Part shown: positions 8,250 through 16,324 of the stretch, piece after piece
Numbering within the stretch: the first letter of the stretch is position 1
Layout: the number at the start of each line of letters is the position of its first letter
Translations under genes and position numbers: made by a program
The notes under the pieces: model-generated
Databases searched by the model: none
Told to the model about the DNA's origin: nothing
Seen by the model: the letters and a program-made list of their open reading frames with translations, nothing else
From: an uncultured Saprospiraceae bacterium
GTDB lineage: Bacteria > Bacteroidota > Bacteroidia > Chitinophagales > Saprospiraceae
Reading direction: 5' to 3'
Length of the DNA: 40,330 nt
Assembly (NCBI GenBank): GCA_938007965.1
Contig: CALLMH010000092.1
Location: forward strand, 1 to 40,330

Positions 8250-8939
8250 ATGAAGAAATCTGTAATTGTTACTCTAGTTATATTATTAGTCTTGGTTTTG
8301 GACCAGTGGCTCAAGATTTGGGTGAAGTTGAATATGCCTTACGGTAGTTCTGATCCCATACTTGGACTTAGTTGGGCCCAACTTCATTTTGTAGAGAATA
8401 ATGGAATGGCATTTGGGCTTTCGTACGGGGGTGTAGTAGGTAAGTTTGTCCTTAGCACATTCAGGATAGCGATGGTTGGGGTTTTGATTTACATTCTCAG
8501 AGCACTCATTAAGAGTAAAGAGTCATTGAGTCTTCTTATTTCATTCTCATTGATTATTGCTGGAGCTATGGGCAATATTATAGATAGTATGTTCTATGGA
8601 TTGATATTCTCAGAGTCGGTATATCATAGCGGCAGTTTGGCCGAATTCATGCCAGAGGGAGGTGGTTACGCACCGTTTCTACAAGGTCGAGTTGTGGATA
8701 TGTTTTCATTTCCTCTATTTAGTGGTACTTATCCAGATTGGATTCCCTTTGTAGGAGGTACAGATTTTACATTTTTTAGTTTTATTTTTAATGTTGCAGA
8801 TGCAGCTATATCTGTTGGTGTAGCGAGTATAATACTATTCCATAGATCGTTTTTCAAGCATGACAAATCAGAAAAAGCCGCTTCAGAGTCGTCTAATTCT
8901 TCTGTAATCACACCGCCTATTGCGGCAGAAGAAGAATAA
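8250..8939 (+). CDS. lspA: Lipoprotein signal peptidase (signal peptidase II)
   Basis: Inner-membrane aspartyl protease that removes signal peptides from diacylglyceryl-modified prolipoproteins; several of its likely substrates are in this window. It has 229 residues and four hydrophobic segments. Motifs are DQWLKIWVK near the N-terminus, ENNGMAFG, GRVVDMFSFP with catalytic Asp150, and FNVADAAISVG with catalytic Asp184. The loop before GRVVDM is longer than in E. coli LspA, as is common in Bacteroidota, and the C-terminal tail is acidic and serine-rich. ATG 8250 is preferred to the in-frame TTG at 8223. The next gene follows after eight bases. Confidence 0.95.
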   Translation: MKKSVIVTLVILLVLVLDQWLKIWVKLNMPYGSSDPILGLSWAQLHFVENNGMAFGLSYGGVVGKFVLSTFRIAMVGVLIYILRALIKSKESLSLLISFSLIIAGAMGNIIDSMFYGLIFSESVYHSGSLAEFMPEGGGYAPFLQGRVVDMFSFPLFSGTYPDWIPFVGGTDFTFFSFIFNVADAAISVGVASIILFHRSFFKHDKSEKAASESSNSSVITPPIAAEEE

Positions 8940-8947
8940 GAGTATAG

Positions 8948-9466
8948 ATGCCTGTTTCGTTCCGCATATTACTAGGTCAAGAGAACTCTAAAAAGATGGC
9001 TTCCCATATCGTCAGCGAAGTGGTGAATCAGCCAGAAAGAATGGAGGAATTGATGACATTGTTCTTTGATGAAGACCTTAGAACTTGTCAGAGAGCGGCA
9101 TGGCCAGTTGGATTACTAGCGGATAATAATGCTCATCTGCTGGATCCATATATAGCACGCATGCTCGATAATTTGGATACGCCACATCATGATGCAGTGA
9201 TCCGAAATACTTTCCGAACCTTTCAATATGTAGATTTCTCAGAGGAGTTGGAAGGGATCGCTTTTGATAAAGCCTTTAATTTCTTATTAGATGTCAATTA
9301 TGCAGTCGGTATACGGATATTCTCTATGACTGTTTGCGGCAATATAGCCATGAAGTACCCAGAGCTCGGGCAAGAACTGATACCCGTCATAGAAGAAAAT
9401 GTGCCTCATGGGAGTGCTGGATTTAGAGCAAGAGGAGCATCTATTTTAAAAAAACTTAGAAAATGA
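8948..9466 (+). CDS. HEAT/ARM-like helical protein of unknown function
   Basis: A 172-residue soluble protein with no signal peptide. It is nearly all helical, with repeated helix pairs (TCQRAAWPVGLLADNNAHLLDPYIARML, HHDAVIRNTFRTFQYV, DVNYAVGIRIFSMTVCGNIAMKYPEL) that resemble degenerate HEAT repeats; each quoted piece is a fragment of a continuous region. It lies eight bases after lspA and is probably cotranscribed. Similar Bacteroidota proteins are usually annotated as hypothetical. A scaffold role is a guess. Confidence 0.7.
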   Translation: MPVSFRILLGQENSKKMASHIVSEVVNQPERMEELMTLFFDEDLRTCQRAAWPVGLLADNNAHLLDPYIARMLDNLDTPHHDAVIRNTFRTFQYVDFSEELEGIAFDKAFNFLLDVNYAVGIRIFSMTVCGNIAMKYPELGQELIPVIEENVPHGSAGFRARGASILKKLRK

Positions 9467-9712
9467 TCTAGGGTATGCTATCCTTACTTCTGAACTGTAC
9501 TACGATATTGATTCAGCGGCTAACATTCCTATCTAGACTACTTCATTCAATGAAAGTGTATGTCATTTTTGTATTCGAATCGACCATAAGTATCGTGGAT
9601 CAAATTCAATATCCATATAAAACTTGATGGAATTTGTCAATGTCTGTTACTACAATAGTCAGTTGATTTAAGTTCACAACTTATTTTCTAGATAAGAAGG
9701 AGTAAACAATTA

Positions 9713-9741
9713 TTGAATATAGTATGATTCTTGTACATTTG
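9713..9741 (+). promoter_or_regulatory. Predicted sigma-A promoter of the polysaccharide cluster
   Basis: TTG (9713-9715), 18 bases, then TACATTTG (9734-9741). Transcription near 9748 leaves a short leader to ATG 9761 and rules out the TTG at 9731. The rest of the gap from 9467 holds nothing I recognise. Confidence 0.55.
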
Positions 9742-9760
9742 TGGGAACAGAATAATACTA

Positions 9761-10813
9761 ATGTTTGATATAGTACTTGCTTTTATTACCTCGTTTACGT
9801 TGACCTTTATGGCTATTCCGTCTATTATCCATGTTGCGATAAAGAAAAATCTGATGGATGAGCCAGGCGAACGTAGATCTCACGTAATAAGTACCCCTTC
9901 TCTCGGAGGGATTGGAATTTTTGCAGGGACACTTTTTAGCATTATTCTATGGACTCCATTCGAATACTTTGGTGATCTTCAGTACATTCTATGTTCGTTT
10001 ATTATCATCTTCCTTATAGGGGCGAAAGATGATATCGACCCCATGTCTCCGTCGCGGAAGTTCTTGGGAGAACTATTTGCGGCAGCTATATTGGTATTTA
10101 AAGCAAATGTAAAGCTTACGAGCCTATATGGTATATTCGGATTTGGAGAGCTTCCGTATGCAGTCAGTATTGTACTAAGCATATTTGTGATCATCGTCAT
10201 TATCAATGCATTTAACCTTATTGATGGGATCAACGGTCTATCTGGAGGCCTTGGTACACTGATCTGTGTGGTCTTAGGTGTTTGGTTTTTCAAAGTGGAC
10301 AGTATAGAGTTAGCTATGGTAGCATTCGCTTTGGCTGGATCATTGGTTGCTTTTTTAAAATATAACATTACTCCAGCTAAGATATTTATGGGGGATACAG
10401 GCGCTTTATTGCTGGGTTTAGTATGTTCTATATTGACTATTAAGTTTATAGAACTGCATAACGTTTTAGAGGATAAGGCGTATGCATTCGATGCAGCTCC
10501 TACGATGGCTATAGCGATATTGATATTGCCTTTGTTTGATACTTTGCGCGTATTCACTATTAGAATATTGAATGGGAAATCTCCATTTTATCCGGATAGG
10601 AATCATATACATCACATGATGATCGATGCGGGACTATCGCACACGCAAGCATCTATTTTTTTAATAGTTGTAAATTTTGTATTTATACTTATCGCCTTTT
10701 TTCTACAGAGCTTAGGTAACTTGTCGCTACTGATAGTGATCTTGTTATTGGCGCTTATATTATCATATATACTACATATGATAAGCAGGAGAAAGAAAAG
10801 AATATCAACCTAA
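9761..10813 (+). CDS. WecA/MraY-type undecaprenyl-phosphate sugar-1-phosphate transferase
   Basis: Polytopic membrane enzyme of 350 residues that moves a sugar 1-phosphate (probably GlcNAc-1-P) from a UDP-sugar to undecaprenyl phosphate, starting a lipid-linked polysaccharide. It has about ten hydrophobic segments. Family motifs in order are GAKDDIDPMSPSRKFLGE (Asp-Asp), NAFNLIDGINGLSGG, FMGDTGALLLG and the cytoplasmic DRNHIHHMM histidine motif. The HIHH form favours WecA over MraY. An upstream in-frame TTG at 9731 lies inside the promoter, so ATG 9761 is chosen. It heads a run with two glycosyltransferases, consistent with envelope glycan synthesis. Sugar specificity cannot be read. Confidence 0.9.
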   Translation: MFDIVLAFITSFTLTFMAIPSIIHVAIKKNLMDEPGERRSHVISTPSLGGIGIFAGTLFSIILWTPFEYFGDLQYILCSFIIIFLIGAKDDIDPMSPSRKFLGELFAAAILVFKANVKLTSLYGIFGFGELPYAVSIVLSIFVIIVIINAFNLIDGINGLSGGLGTLICVVLGVWFFKVDSIELAMVAFALAGSLVAFLKYNITPAKIFMGDTGALLLGLVCSILTIKFIELHNVLEDKAYAFDAAPTMAIAILILPLFDTLRVFTIRILNGKSPFYPDRNHIHHMMIDAGLSHTQASIFLIVVNFVFILIAFFLQSLGNLSLLIVILLLALILSYILHMISRRKKRIST

Positions 10814-10814
10814 G

Positions 10815-11183
10815 ATGCCAGGTTTATTATATGTTTTCTTGGGAGGTGGTATAGGGAGTTTGGTTAGGTACGGTATTAGCCAATATTTAGTTTCTTCTGA
10901 CGCCTCATTTCCTGTAGCTACTTTCATATCCAATATTTTAGCATGTTTGGTTCTTGGTTTTTTGCTAGGTCTGCAGTTAAAAGAGAGCCTTCATGATAAC
11001 CATTCACTTTTGTTTATTACTGGATTTTGTGGTGGGTTCAGTACCTTTTCTACATTTAGTGCAGAATCTCTGAGGTTATTTCAGAATAATCAAGTCGGGT
11101 TAGCGCTTATTTATATTGGAGGGAGTATTATTCTTGGGCTTCTATCCGTTTATATAGGGTACAAAGCACAAACACTATTGTAA
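10815..11183 (+). CDS. crcB: Fluoride channel CrcB/Fluc
   Basis: Small dual-topology membrane protein (122 residues, four membrane helices) that exports fluoride as a dimer. Recognisable are GGGIGSLVRYGISQY, the conserved Asn in FISNILACLVLGFLLG, and the phenylalanine-box region GFCGGFSTFSTFSAE. It starts one base after the stop codon of the WecA-like gene, so it is translated from the same message. No fluoride riboswitch is visible, as expected inside an operon. Confidence 0.94.
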   Translation: MPGLLYVFLGGGIGSLVRYGISQYLVSSDASFPVATFISNILACLVLGFLLGLQLKESLHDNHSLLFITGFCGGFSTFSTFSAESLRLFQNNQVGLALIYIGGSIILGLLSVYIGYKAQTLL

Positions 11184-11564
11184 ATGAATTGGAAAAGATT
11201 TCTTGTGCTATTTGGGTTTACACTTTTATTGGTAGCTGTGTCCTTGTTTGTCATGAGCTTATCTGATAGAGTAGGCAGTTATATTGATATTGGATATTAT
11301 GCTGTTCCAGCTTTTTCGTTGCTGTCTGTAGCGGTATTTGCATTAGCCAATATACTTGAGCGTAGAAAGGAGCACCAAGGATTATTCAATCTAGTTGTAA
11401 TAAATGTAATGTTGAAATTTTTAATTACAGCTTTGGTGATTGGTGTATATTATCAAATAGAAAAACCAGAAAATGGGGTTTTTGTAATTCCATTCATATT
11501 AGTTTATGTGGTTTTTACGATATTCGAGGCATATTTTATGAGCGAGCAAGCTAGAACAAAGTAA
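11184..11564 (+). CDS. Four-helix membrane protein of unknown function
   Basis: A 126-residue integral membrane protein with four clear hydrophobic helices near 6-25, 36-55, 70-90 and 98-118. Its ATG abuts the crcB stop codon. The helix pattern, with a polar KFLITALVIG helix and a final aromatic helix, slightly recalls AtpI-like ATP synthase assembly proteins, but there is no ATP synthase operon here and the match is weak. Function unknown. Confidence 0.7.
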   Translation: MNWKRFLVLFGFTLLLVAVSLFVMSLSDRVGSYIDIGYYAVPAFSLLSVAVFALANILERRKEHQGLFNLVVINVMLKFLITALVIGVYYQIEKPENGVFVIPFILVYVVFTIFEAYFMSEQARTK

Positions 11565-11585
11565 TCTGACCAATAAAATAAATAA

Positions 11586-11828
11586 ATGGACGAAAGAGTA
11601 AGTAAGAAAGATGTCGAATTCTTGGATATGTTTTTGGCGGATGAACTTACTGAGGAAGGATTGATAGAACTAGATAAAAAGTTGCGTGATCCGATTTTTA
11701 AGAGTTACTATGAAAGTAGGCTGGATCAGAAATACTCAAAATCTTTACCACAAGTATTCGTGGATTATATGCCTATGATCATAATGGTATTACTGATCTT
11801 GATTGGAATTTATTTATTTTTAAAATAG
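11586..11828 (+). CDS. Small tail-anchored protein
   Basis: An 80-residue protein with an acidic N-terminal helical part (FLADELTEEGLIELDKKLRD) and one C-terminal membrane helix (MPMIIMVLLILIGIYLFLK). The N-terminal pattern faintly resembles the helical start of anti-sigma factors, but no sigma factor gene is adjacent. It sits between the four-helix membrane protein gene and cysQ in a rightward run. Function unknown. Confidence 0.65.
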   Translation: MDERVSKKDVEFLDMFLADELTEEGLIELDKKLRDPIFKSYYESRLDQKYSKSLPQVFVDYMPMIIMVLLILIGIYLFLK

Positions 11829-11837
11829 AAAAAAGCA

Positions 11838-12632
11838 GTGGAACTAACTATAGAAAAGATAGAAGCATACATCGAAGATATCAAACTAGCTAGTCTAGAA
11901 GCTGGAGCCGCTATCATGGAGATATATAATCAAGATGATAGAGGAATAGAGCATAAATCAGACGAATCGCCACTAACGAAGGCGGACTTAGCGGCTAATA
12001 AGATCCTGTGTGATATGTTAAAGAAAATCTCGCCAGAGATACCGATCATCTCAGAAGAGAATGAAAATCTGAGTTATATGGATCGTGCAGGATGGGAATA
12101 TTGCTGGGTGGTGGATCCACTAGATGGTACGAAGGAATTTATCAAGCGAAATGGAGAATTTACAACTAACGTAGCCCTAGTAAGAGGAGATGAATCAGTA
12201 GCTGGTGTAATCTATGCACCCGCATTAGAAGAGATGTACTGGGGAATCATGGGGAGAGGAGCGTACAGTGACATAGGAGGAATTACCACAAAGCTTCAAG
12301 TAAATACATTCAATAAATCTGACAAGTCGCTAAAGCTGGTATGCTCAAGATCTCATCTCAATGATGCTACTAAAGAGATCGTAAGTCAATATAATGAACC
12401 TGAGCTAGTAGCTAGCGGTAGTTCTCTGAAGTTCATGATCATAGCCAAAGGAGAAGCCCACGTATATCCGAGAATGGCTCCTACGATGGAGTGGGATACG
12501 TGTGCAGCACAAGCCATTCTGGAAGAGGCTGGTGGTGTCGTACTACAAGCCGATATAGCTGAGCCCGTAGTATATAACAAAGAAAATTTATTGAATCCAA
12601 GCTTTATAGCCATGGGTAATCAGATAGATTAG
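11838..12632 (+). CDS. cysQ: 3'(2'),5'-bisphosphate nucleotidase CysQ
   Basis: Magnesium-dependent, lithium-sensitive phosphatase (264 residues) that hydrolyses 3'-phosphoadenosine 5'-phosphate, a by-product of sulfation and sulfate assimilation, to AMP. It belongs to the inositol monophosphatase fold. Metal-binding motifs are visible: ISEENE, VDPLDGTKEFIKRNGEF and the C-terminal MEWDTCAAQAILEEAGG. The start is GTG at 11838; the next in-frame ATG would delete conserved helix 1. The following glycosyltransferase gene starts directly after its stop. Its place in a glycan cluster might reflect use of sulfated sugars, which is inference. Confidence 0.92.
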   Translation: MELTIEKIEAYIEDIKLASLEAGAAIMEIYNQDDRGIEHKSDESPLTKADLAANKILCDMLKKISPEIPIISEENENLSYMDRAGWEYCWVVDPLDGTKEFIKRNGEFTTNVALVRGDESVAGVIYAPALEEMYWGIMGRGAYSDIGGITTKLQVNTFNKSDKSLKLVCSRSHLNDATKEIVSQYNEPELVASGSSLKFMIIAKGEAHVYPRMAPTMEWDTCAAQAILEEAGGVVLQADIAEPVVYNKENLLNPSFIAMGNQID

Positions 12633-13388
12633 ATGATAGGTATCAGTGCCGTCATATTATCCAAAAATGAGGAAGACAGGATCACTAGATGTATCGAAAG
12701 TGTATCAGATCTAGTAGATGAGGTCATAGTAGTGGATAGCGGGAGTACTGATCGTACAGTAGAGATTGCTAGATCTCTCGGCGCTATAGTATACGCTATA
12801 GAGTGGAAGGGCTTCGGTAATTCTAAAAACTTCGGAAACGAAAAAGCTTCCAATAACTGGATATTGTCCATAGATAGTGACGAATGGTTAAGTAATGAAT
12901 TGATTGAGGAAATAAGATCTATCCCACTTCAAGAAAAATGTATCTATGCGATGGATAGATCAAATATCTACCTTGGAAAAACGATAAGGCACTCGGGGTG
13001 GTCTTCAGATTGGGTTTTACGGCTATTCCATAAGTCAGATGTATACTGGAATGATAATCTAGTGCATGAAAAACTAACATTCACAAATGAATACTCGATA
13101 AATAAACTGACAGGTAAACTGATGCACGACAGCTATAGATCAGTGGAGGATCATCAATCCAAAATAGAAAAGTATGCAATGCTCAAAGCTGAATCTTGGA
13201 TAAAAAAAGGTACCCCGCCGAGTATCTTGAAAAGATATTTTGGGTCTTTTTTCAAGGGGTTACATTCTTACATCATCAAGTTAGGATTTTTGGATGGAAA
13301 GGAAGGTCTGATAATTGCAAAGATGAATGTCTATTTAGTAAGAAAACAGATCGCTTACTATGATTCACTTAAAGATGGGCGATTATGA
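12633..13388 (+). CDS. Family 2 glycosyltransferase (LPS core type)
   Basis: GT-A fold glycosyltransferase of 251 residues. ISAVILSKNEEDRITRCIESV starts the nucleotide-sugar domain, here given as ISAVILSKNEED; VDEVIVVDSGSTDRTVEIA and SIDSDEW (the metal-binding DxD-type site) follow. The W-KGFG--KNFG pattern and the C-terminal RKRYFGSFFKGLHSYI-like membrane-associating helix resemble WaaE/KdtX beta-glucosyltransferases of the lipopolysaccharide core. It starts directly after the cysQ stop and overlaps the next gene by ATGA. Acceptor and sugar are unknown. Confidence 0.9.
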   Translation: MIGISAVILSKNEEDRITRCIESVSDLVDEVIVVDSGSTDRTVEIARSLGAIVYAIEWKGFGNSKNFGNEKASNNWILSIDSDEWLSNELIEEIRSIPLQEKCIYAMDRSNIYLGKTIRHSGWSSDWVLRLFHKSDVYWNDNLVHEKLTFTNEYSINKLTGKLMHDSYRSVEDHQSKIEKYAMLKAESWIKKGTPPSILKRYFGSFFKGLHSYIIKLGFLDGKEGLIIAKMNVYLVRKQIAYYDSLKDGRL

Positions 13389-14443
13389 GGATCTTACATA
13401 TATCATCTGCTAGATCGTGGAGAGGGGGAGAGAGGCAGATTCATTATTTAGTGTCCGGTCAGTCTGAAAAACAACATGATGTTTATTTGATGTGTCCTAG
13501 TTTGTCTCCACTTTTGAATCGTTGTGCTTCAGAAATAGCGGAACATATTCCACTAAGAAGGGGAGCGGTAGGCATGGTTAGAAATATGATATCCCTCGCC
13601 AAGTTTTGTAAGCGAGAGCGCATCGATATTATACATGCGCACGATTCTCATAGTCATACGTTGGTGTGGATGTGCTATGAAGCCTCACTGCTTACTACGA
13701 AATCTATCGTATCACGAAGACTAGATAATCCAATCAAGAAGAATTCCTTAAAGAAATATAATCACCCTAACATATCTAAAATCATATGCGTCTCTGATGC
13801 TGTAAAGGCCCGGATGGCACCTCAGATAACTAATAAAGACCGATTGGTAACGATACATAGCGGAATAGACCTGTCAAATATGTCTCAGGACAGAACTAGA
13901 TCTCTAGATAGCAAAGTTACAATCGGATATGTAGCCGCATTCACCAAAGAGAAAAATCACGATTTGTTTGTCAAAGTTGCATTGAAGATCTTAGAAGAAA
14001 GAGCAGAATGTAAGTTCTTACTGGTAGGTGATGGACCATTATTAGAAAATATAAAAGCGCGTGTGAGTGGTTATCCCAATAGCTTTGAATTTACCGGTTT
14101 TGTCAAAGATGTAGATGCGCAATATGAAAAAATGGACCTATTGCTTCACACCTCAATCGCCGAAGCATTAGGTACATCAATCTTAGATGGTATGAAATTT
14201 GGACTTCCTATAGTAGCTAATGATGTAGGTGGGATCAATGAAATAGTCCATCATGGAAAAAATGGCTACTTGGCACAACAGATGAGTATTATGCAATTGG
14301 TTGATTGTGTGTTAAATATAATAAATAATCACCATATGTATAGCAATATGACTACTGCAAGTAAAGCTTTGGTTCTATCATTTGACAAGAGAGAAATGGA
14401 GAAAAAAACCACCAATCTATACAGTGAAGTGATCAATATGTAA
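13385..14443 (+). CDS. Family 4 glycosyltransferase
   Basis: GT-B fold glycosyltransferase of 352 residues, probably building lipopolysaccharide or another envelope glycan. The N-terminus MRILHISSARSWRGGERQI has the glycine-rich acceptor-side loop. The C-terminal domain has TIGYVAAFTKEKNHDLFV, FLLVGDGPLLENI, EFTGFVKDVD and the nucleotide-sugar motif EALGTSILDGMKFGLPIVA followed by DVGGINEIV. It overlaps the GT2 gene by four bases, so the two are translationally coupled. Donor sugar is not deducible. Confidence 0.92.
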   Translation: MRILHISSARSWRGGERQIHYLVSGQSEKQHDVYLMCPSLSPLLNRCASEIAEHIPLRRGAVGMVRNMISLAKFCKRERIDIIHAHDSHSHTLVWMCYEASLLTTKSIVSRRLDNPIKKNSLKKYNHPNISKIICVSDAVKARMAPQITNKDRLVTIHSGIDLSNMSQDRTRSLDSKVTIGYVAAFTKEKNHDLFVKVALKILEERAECKFLLVGDGPLLENIKARVSGYPNSFEFTGFVKDVDAQYEKMDLLLHTSIAEALGTSILDGMKFGLPIVANDVGGINEIVHHGKNGYLAQQMSIMQLVDCVLNIINNHHMYSNMTTASKALVLSFDKREMEKKTTNLYSEVINM

Positions 14444-14527
14444 GATTCTTGTCAATTATATATGGAATATTTTGAAATATATATCTACTCATTTGCGTCA
14501 ATATTGAAATACTAAAAACCGAAGATT

Positions 14528-15013
14528 ATGAAAGCTACAAAAATGAACTTGATATATATGATGGCGGTGTCGACCATATTGATCTTACAATCATGTGGAA
14601 GCACGAAATCTACTGTAGATACCACTCCTCAGTCGAAGCATAATTTTGCATTTGATTTTGTGGAATCCAATAAATTGCAAAAAGTACTAGATCTTGCTGA
14701 GAGAGAAAATAAGTTGGTATTTCTAGATGTATATACGACCTGGTGCTTACCATGTCAGATGATGGAGAAAGATGTCTTTACTGACAAAACAACTGCGGAC
14801 ATTATCAACAAAGACTTTATCAGCTATAAGGTGGATGCAGAAAAAGCGAATGGTTTGAACGTCGCTTTTCAATATGACGTAGCTAAATATCCTACAATTT
14901 TGTTTTTAGATCCACAAGGCAATGTACTAGAAAGGGGCGAAGGGGCTCACTATCACACTAAGTTGATCAATATGGCAGAGCGTGCATTAGCCAAGGTGAA
15001 TGTTTCTGAATAG
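14528..15013 (+). CDS. Thioredoxin-like lipoprotein
   Basis: A 161-residue envelope thiol-disulfide protein. The N-terminal signal ends in a lipobox (LILQSC), so it is lipid-anchored. The thioredoxin fold follows, with FLDVYTTWCLPCQMMEKDVF holding the CxxC active site (WCLPC), VDAEKANGLNVAFQYDV and the cis-proline region AKYPTILFLD. The sequence is close to DsbD C-terminal or thioredoxin_7-type reductases. ATG 14528 is preferred because the signal follows directly, although MNLIYMM at residue 6 is possible. The frame stays open for 64 codons beyond the TAG stop. Two CxxC-bearing paralogues lie downstream. Confidence 0.9.
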   Translation: MKATKMNLIYMMAVSTILILQSCGSTKSTVDTTPQSKHNFAFDFVESNKLQKVLDLAERENKLVFLDVYTTWCLPCQMMEKDVFTDKTTADIINKDFISYKVDAEKANGLNVAFQYDVAKYPTILFLDPQGNVLERGEGAHYHTKLINMAERALAKVNVSE

Positions 15014-15208
15014 AAGGATCAAGTTTTTCTTACTTATGATACGAAAATAAGCATCAGACTGAGCGATCCTATAATCGTGCTAATAGATCTTCGTTGTGCT
15101 CAGCTTGATATCATCAATTATCATCAAAGTAAAAAGCGCGAGACTATAGAGCAAGATAATGCCAAGTTCTGTGACATGACCTCTTATCTTAAATCCCAAT
15201 CACAATAA
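15014..15208 (+). other. In-frame open stretch after the thioredoxin gene
   Basis: Directly after the TAG at 15011-15013 the same frame runs 64 sense codons to TAA at 15206. The translation has ordinary protein composition (for example LIDLRCAQLDIINY, KRETIEQDNAKF, MTSYLKSQSQ) but no good start codon of its own. It may be a lost C-terminal extension, a gene remnant, or chance. Confidence 0.3.
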
Positions 15209-15271
15209 AGCGAAGCCAGTTCATTTAATCTACATAGCTTACTAAAATTACTAGCAATTAAATATCTATCT

Positions 15272-15279
15272 TAACTTTG
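15272..15279 (+). promoter_or_regulatory. Possible -7 promoter box before the DUF3299-like pair
   Basis: TAACTTTG fits the TAnnTTTG -7 consensus, but no clear TTG sits 19 to 21 bases upstream. It overlaps an in-frame GTG at 15279, arguing for the later start at 15342. Confidence 0.35.
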
Positions 15280-15341
15280 TGGTAAGAAACAATTTGTTCT
15301 TGCAGTCTGTTTTTAAGAAGAACAGTTCAAAACTTAATCGA

Positions 15342-15806
15342 GTGAAGAAATATATATTGGTTTTTATTGCAGTCCTAAGTTTTACTTTTCAGATAGAGGC
15401 ACAAGCTGATATCATGGAAAAAGACCGTGGCGCATGGAATACCCTCTCTATGGTCACTTTCGAGAGAACTTTTGATGAAGAATTTGGTATCGATATCGAG
15501 AAACCTATAATCAGTCCATTGATCCAAGCTCTAAATGGCAAAGAAATAGTACTCGAAGGATACATTATACCTTTAACAGGGAAGATAGAACAAAGTCATT
15601 TCATGTTATCGAAGTTTACTCAGTCGATGTGTTTTTTTTGCGGTAAGGCTGGACCAGAATCAGCTGCACAAGTGTTTACAAAAGATGGAAAGAAGATTCC
15701 ATTTACAGATAAAAAAGTAAAAGTAAAAGGTATATTACGTGTAAATGTAACGGATGCAATGAGCCTTCTTTATACGATCGAGGATGGTGTGATGATCAAT
15801 AATTAG
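15342..15806 (+). CDS. Exported DUF3299-like protein with CFFC motif (copy 1)
   Basis: Exported protein of 154 residues of unknown function. The GTG at 15342 begins a good signal peptide (VKKYILVFIAVLSFTFQIEAQA, read with initiator Met); the GTG at 15279 would add 21 basic residues before it. The mature domain has LNGKEIVLEGYIIPL, a strand-rich middle, a cysteine motif SMCFFCGKAGPE and a closing KVKVKGILRVN strand. The order GK-V-L-GY-P, then cysteine-proline, then V-V-G resembles DUF3299. It is a clear paralogue of the next gene. A metal- or thiol-linked periplasmic role is possible. Confidence 0.7.
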   Translation: MKKYILVFIAVLSFTFQIEAQADIMEKDRGAWNTLSMVTFERTFDEEFGIDIEKPIISPLIQALNGKEIVLEGYIIPLTGKIEQSHFMLSKFTQSMCFFCGKAGPESAAQVFTKDGKKIPFTDKKVKVKGILRVNVTDAMSLLYTIEDGVMINN

Positions 15807-15829
15807 TACCCTACAAAGAATTACAAAAT

Positions 15830-16303
15830 ATGAAATACATAATCTATATATTATTGGCTGTATTATTCAATCCTATTGTGATGGTGGCACAGGAGGAAGA
15901 ACAAGAAACACTAGAAGTTGAGAATACGTGGAAGACACTGGCTCGTATCACCTATAAAAAAGAATACGATGAATTGATGGGTTTCAAAATCGATAAACCA
16001 GTATTTGGAGACAAAGTAAAAGCACTAGAGGGAAAAGAAGTAACAATCAAAGGCTACATAATTCCTGTAGAAGGATATAAATCTCACAAAGAATTCATCT
16101 TATCAGCTTTCCCATATAATATGTGTTTTTTCTGTGGAGGAGCGGGGCCGGAGACAGTCATGGAAGTAATGGCTAAGGAACCTGTGAAATACCAAGCGGA
16201 TGCTATATACTTGAAAGGAACATTAAAACTGAATGCAGATGATATCAATCGGTTAATGTACTTCTTAGAAGATGCCGTATTAGTCGATGAACCAGAAGAT
16301 TGA
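15830..16303 (+). CDS. Exported DUF3299-like protein with CFFC motif (copy 2)
   Basis: A 157-residue paralogue of the preceding gene product, 23 bases downstream on the same strand. Its signal peptide is MKYIIYILLAVLFNPIVMVAQ. Shared landmarks are W-TL--ITY-KEYDE, F-IDKPVF, ALEGKEVTIKGYIIPVEG, NMCFFCGGAGPE and a final YLKGTLKLN strand. The two conserved cysteines (CFFC) and the GAGPE turn are the best-kept parts, so they probably matter for function. The gene converges on uvrB with a 21-base gap. Confidence 0.7.
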   Translation: MKYIIYILLAVLFNPIVMVAQEEEQETLEVENTWKTLARITYKKEYDELMGFKIDKPVFGDKVKALEGKEVTIKGYIIPVEGYKSHKEFILSAFPYNMCFFCGGAGPETVMEVMAKEPVKYQADAIYLKGTLKLNADDINRLMYFLEDAVLVDEPED

Positions 16304-16324
16304 TTAGTTTTCCAATTCACTTTG

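Noticed and set aside
10700-10814. Fluoride riboswitch before crcB
   Set aside because: crcB starts one base after the previous coding region, which leaves no leader for a riboswitch.
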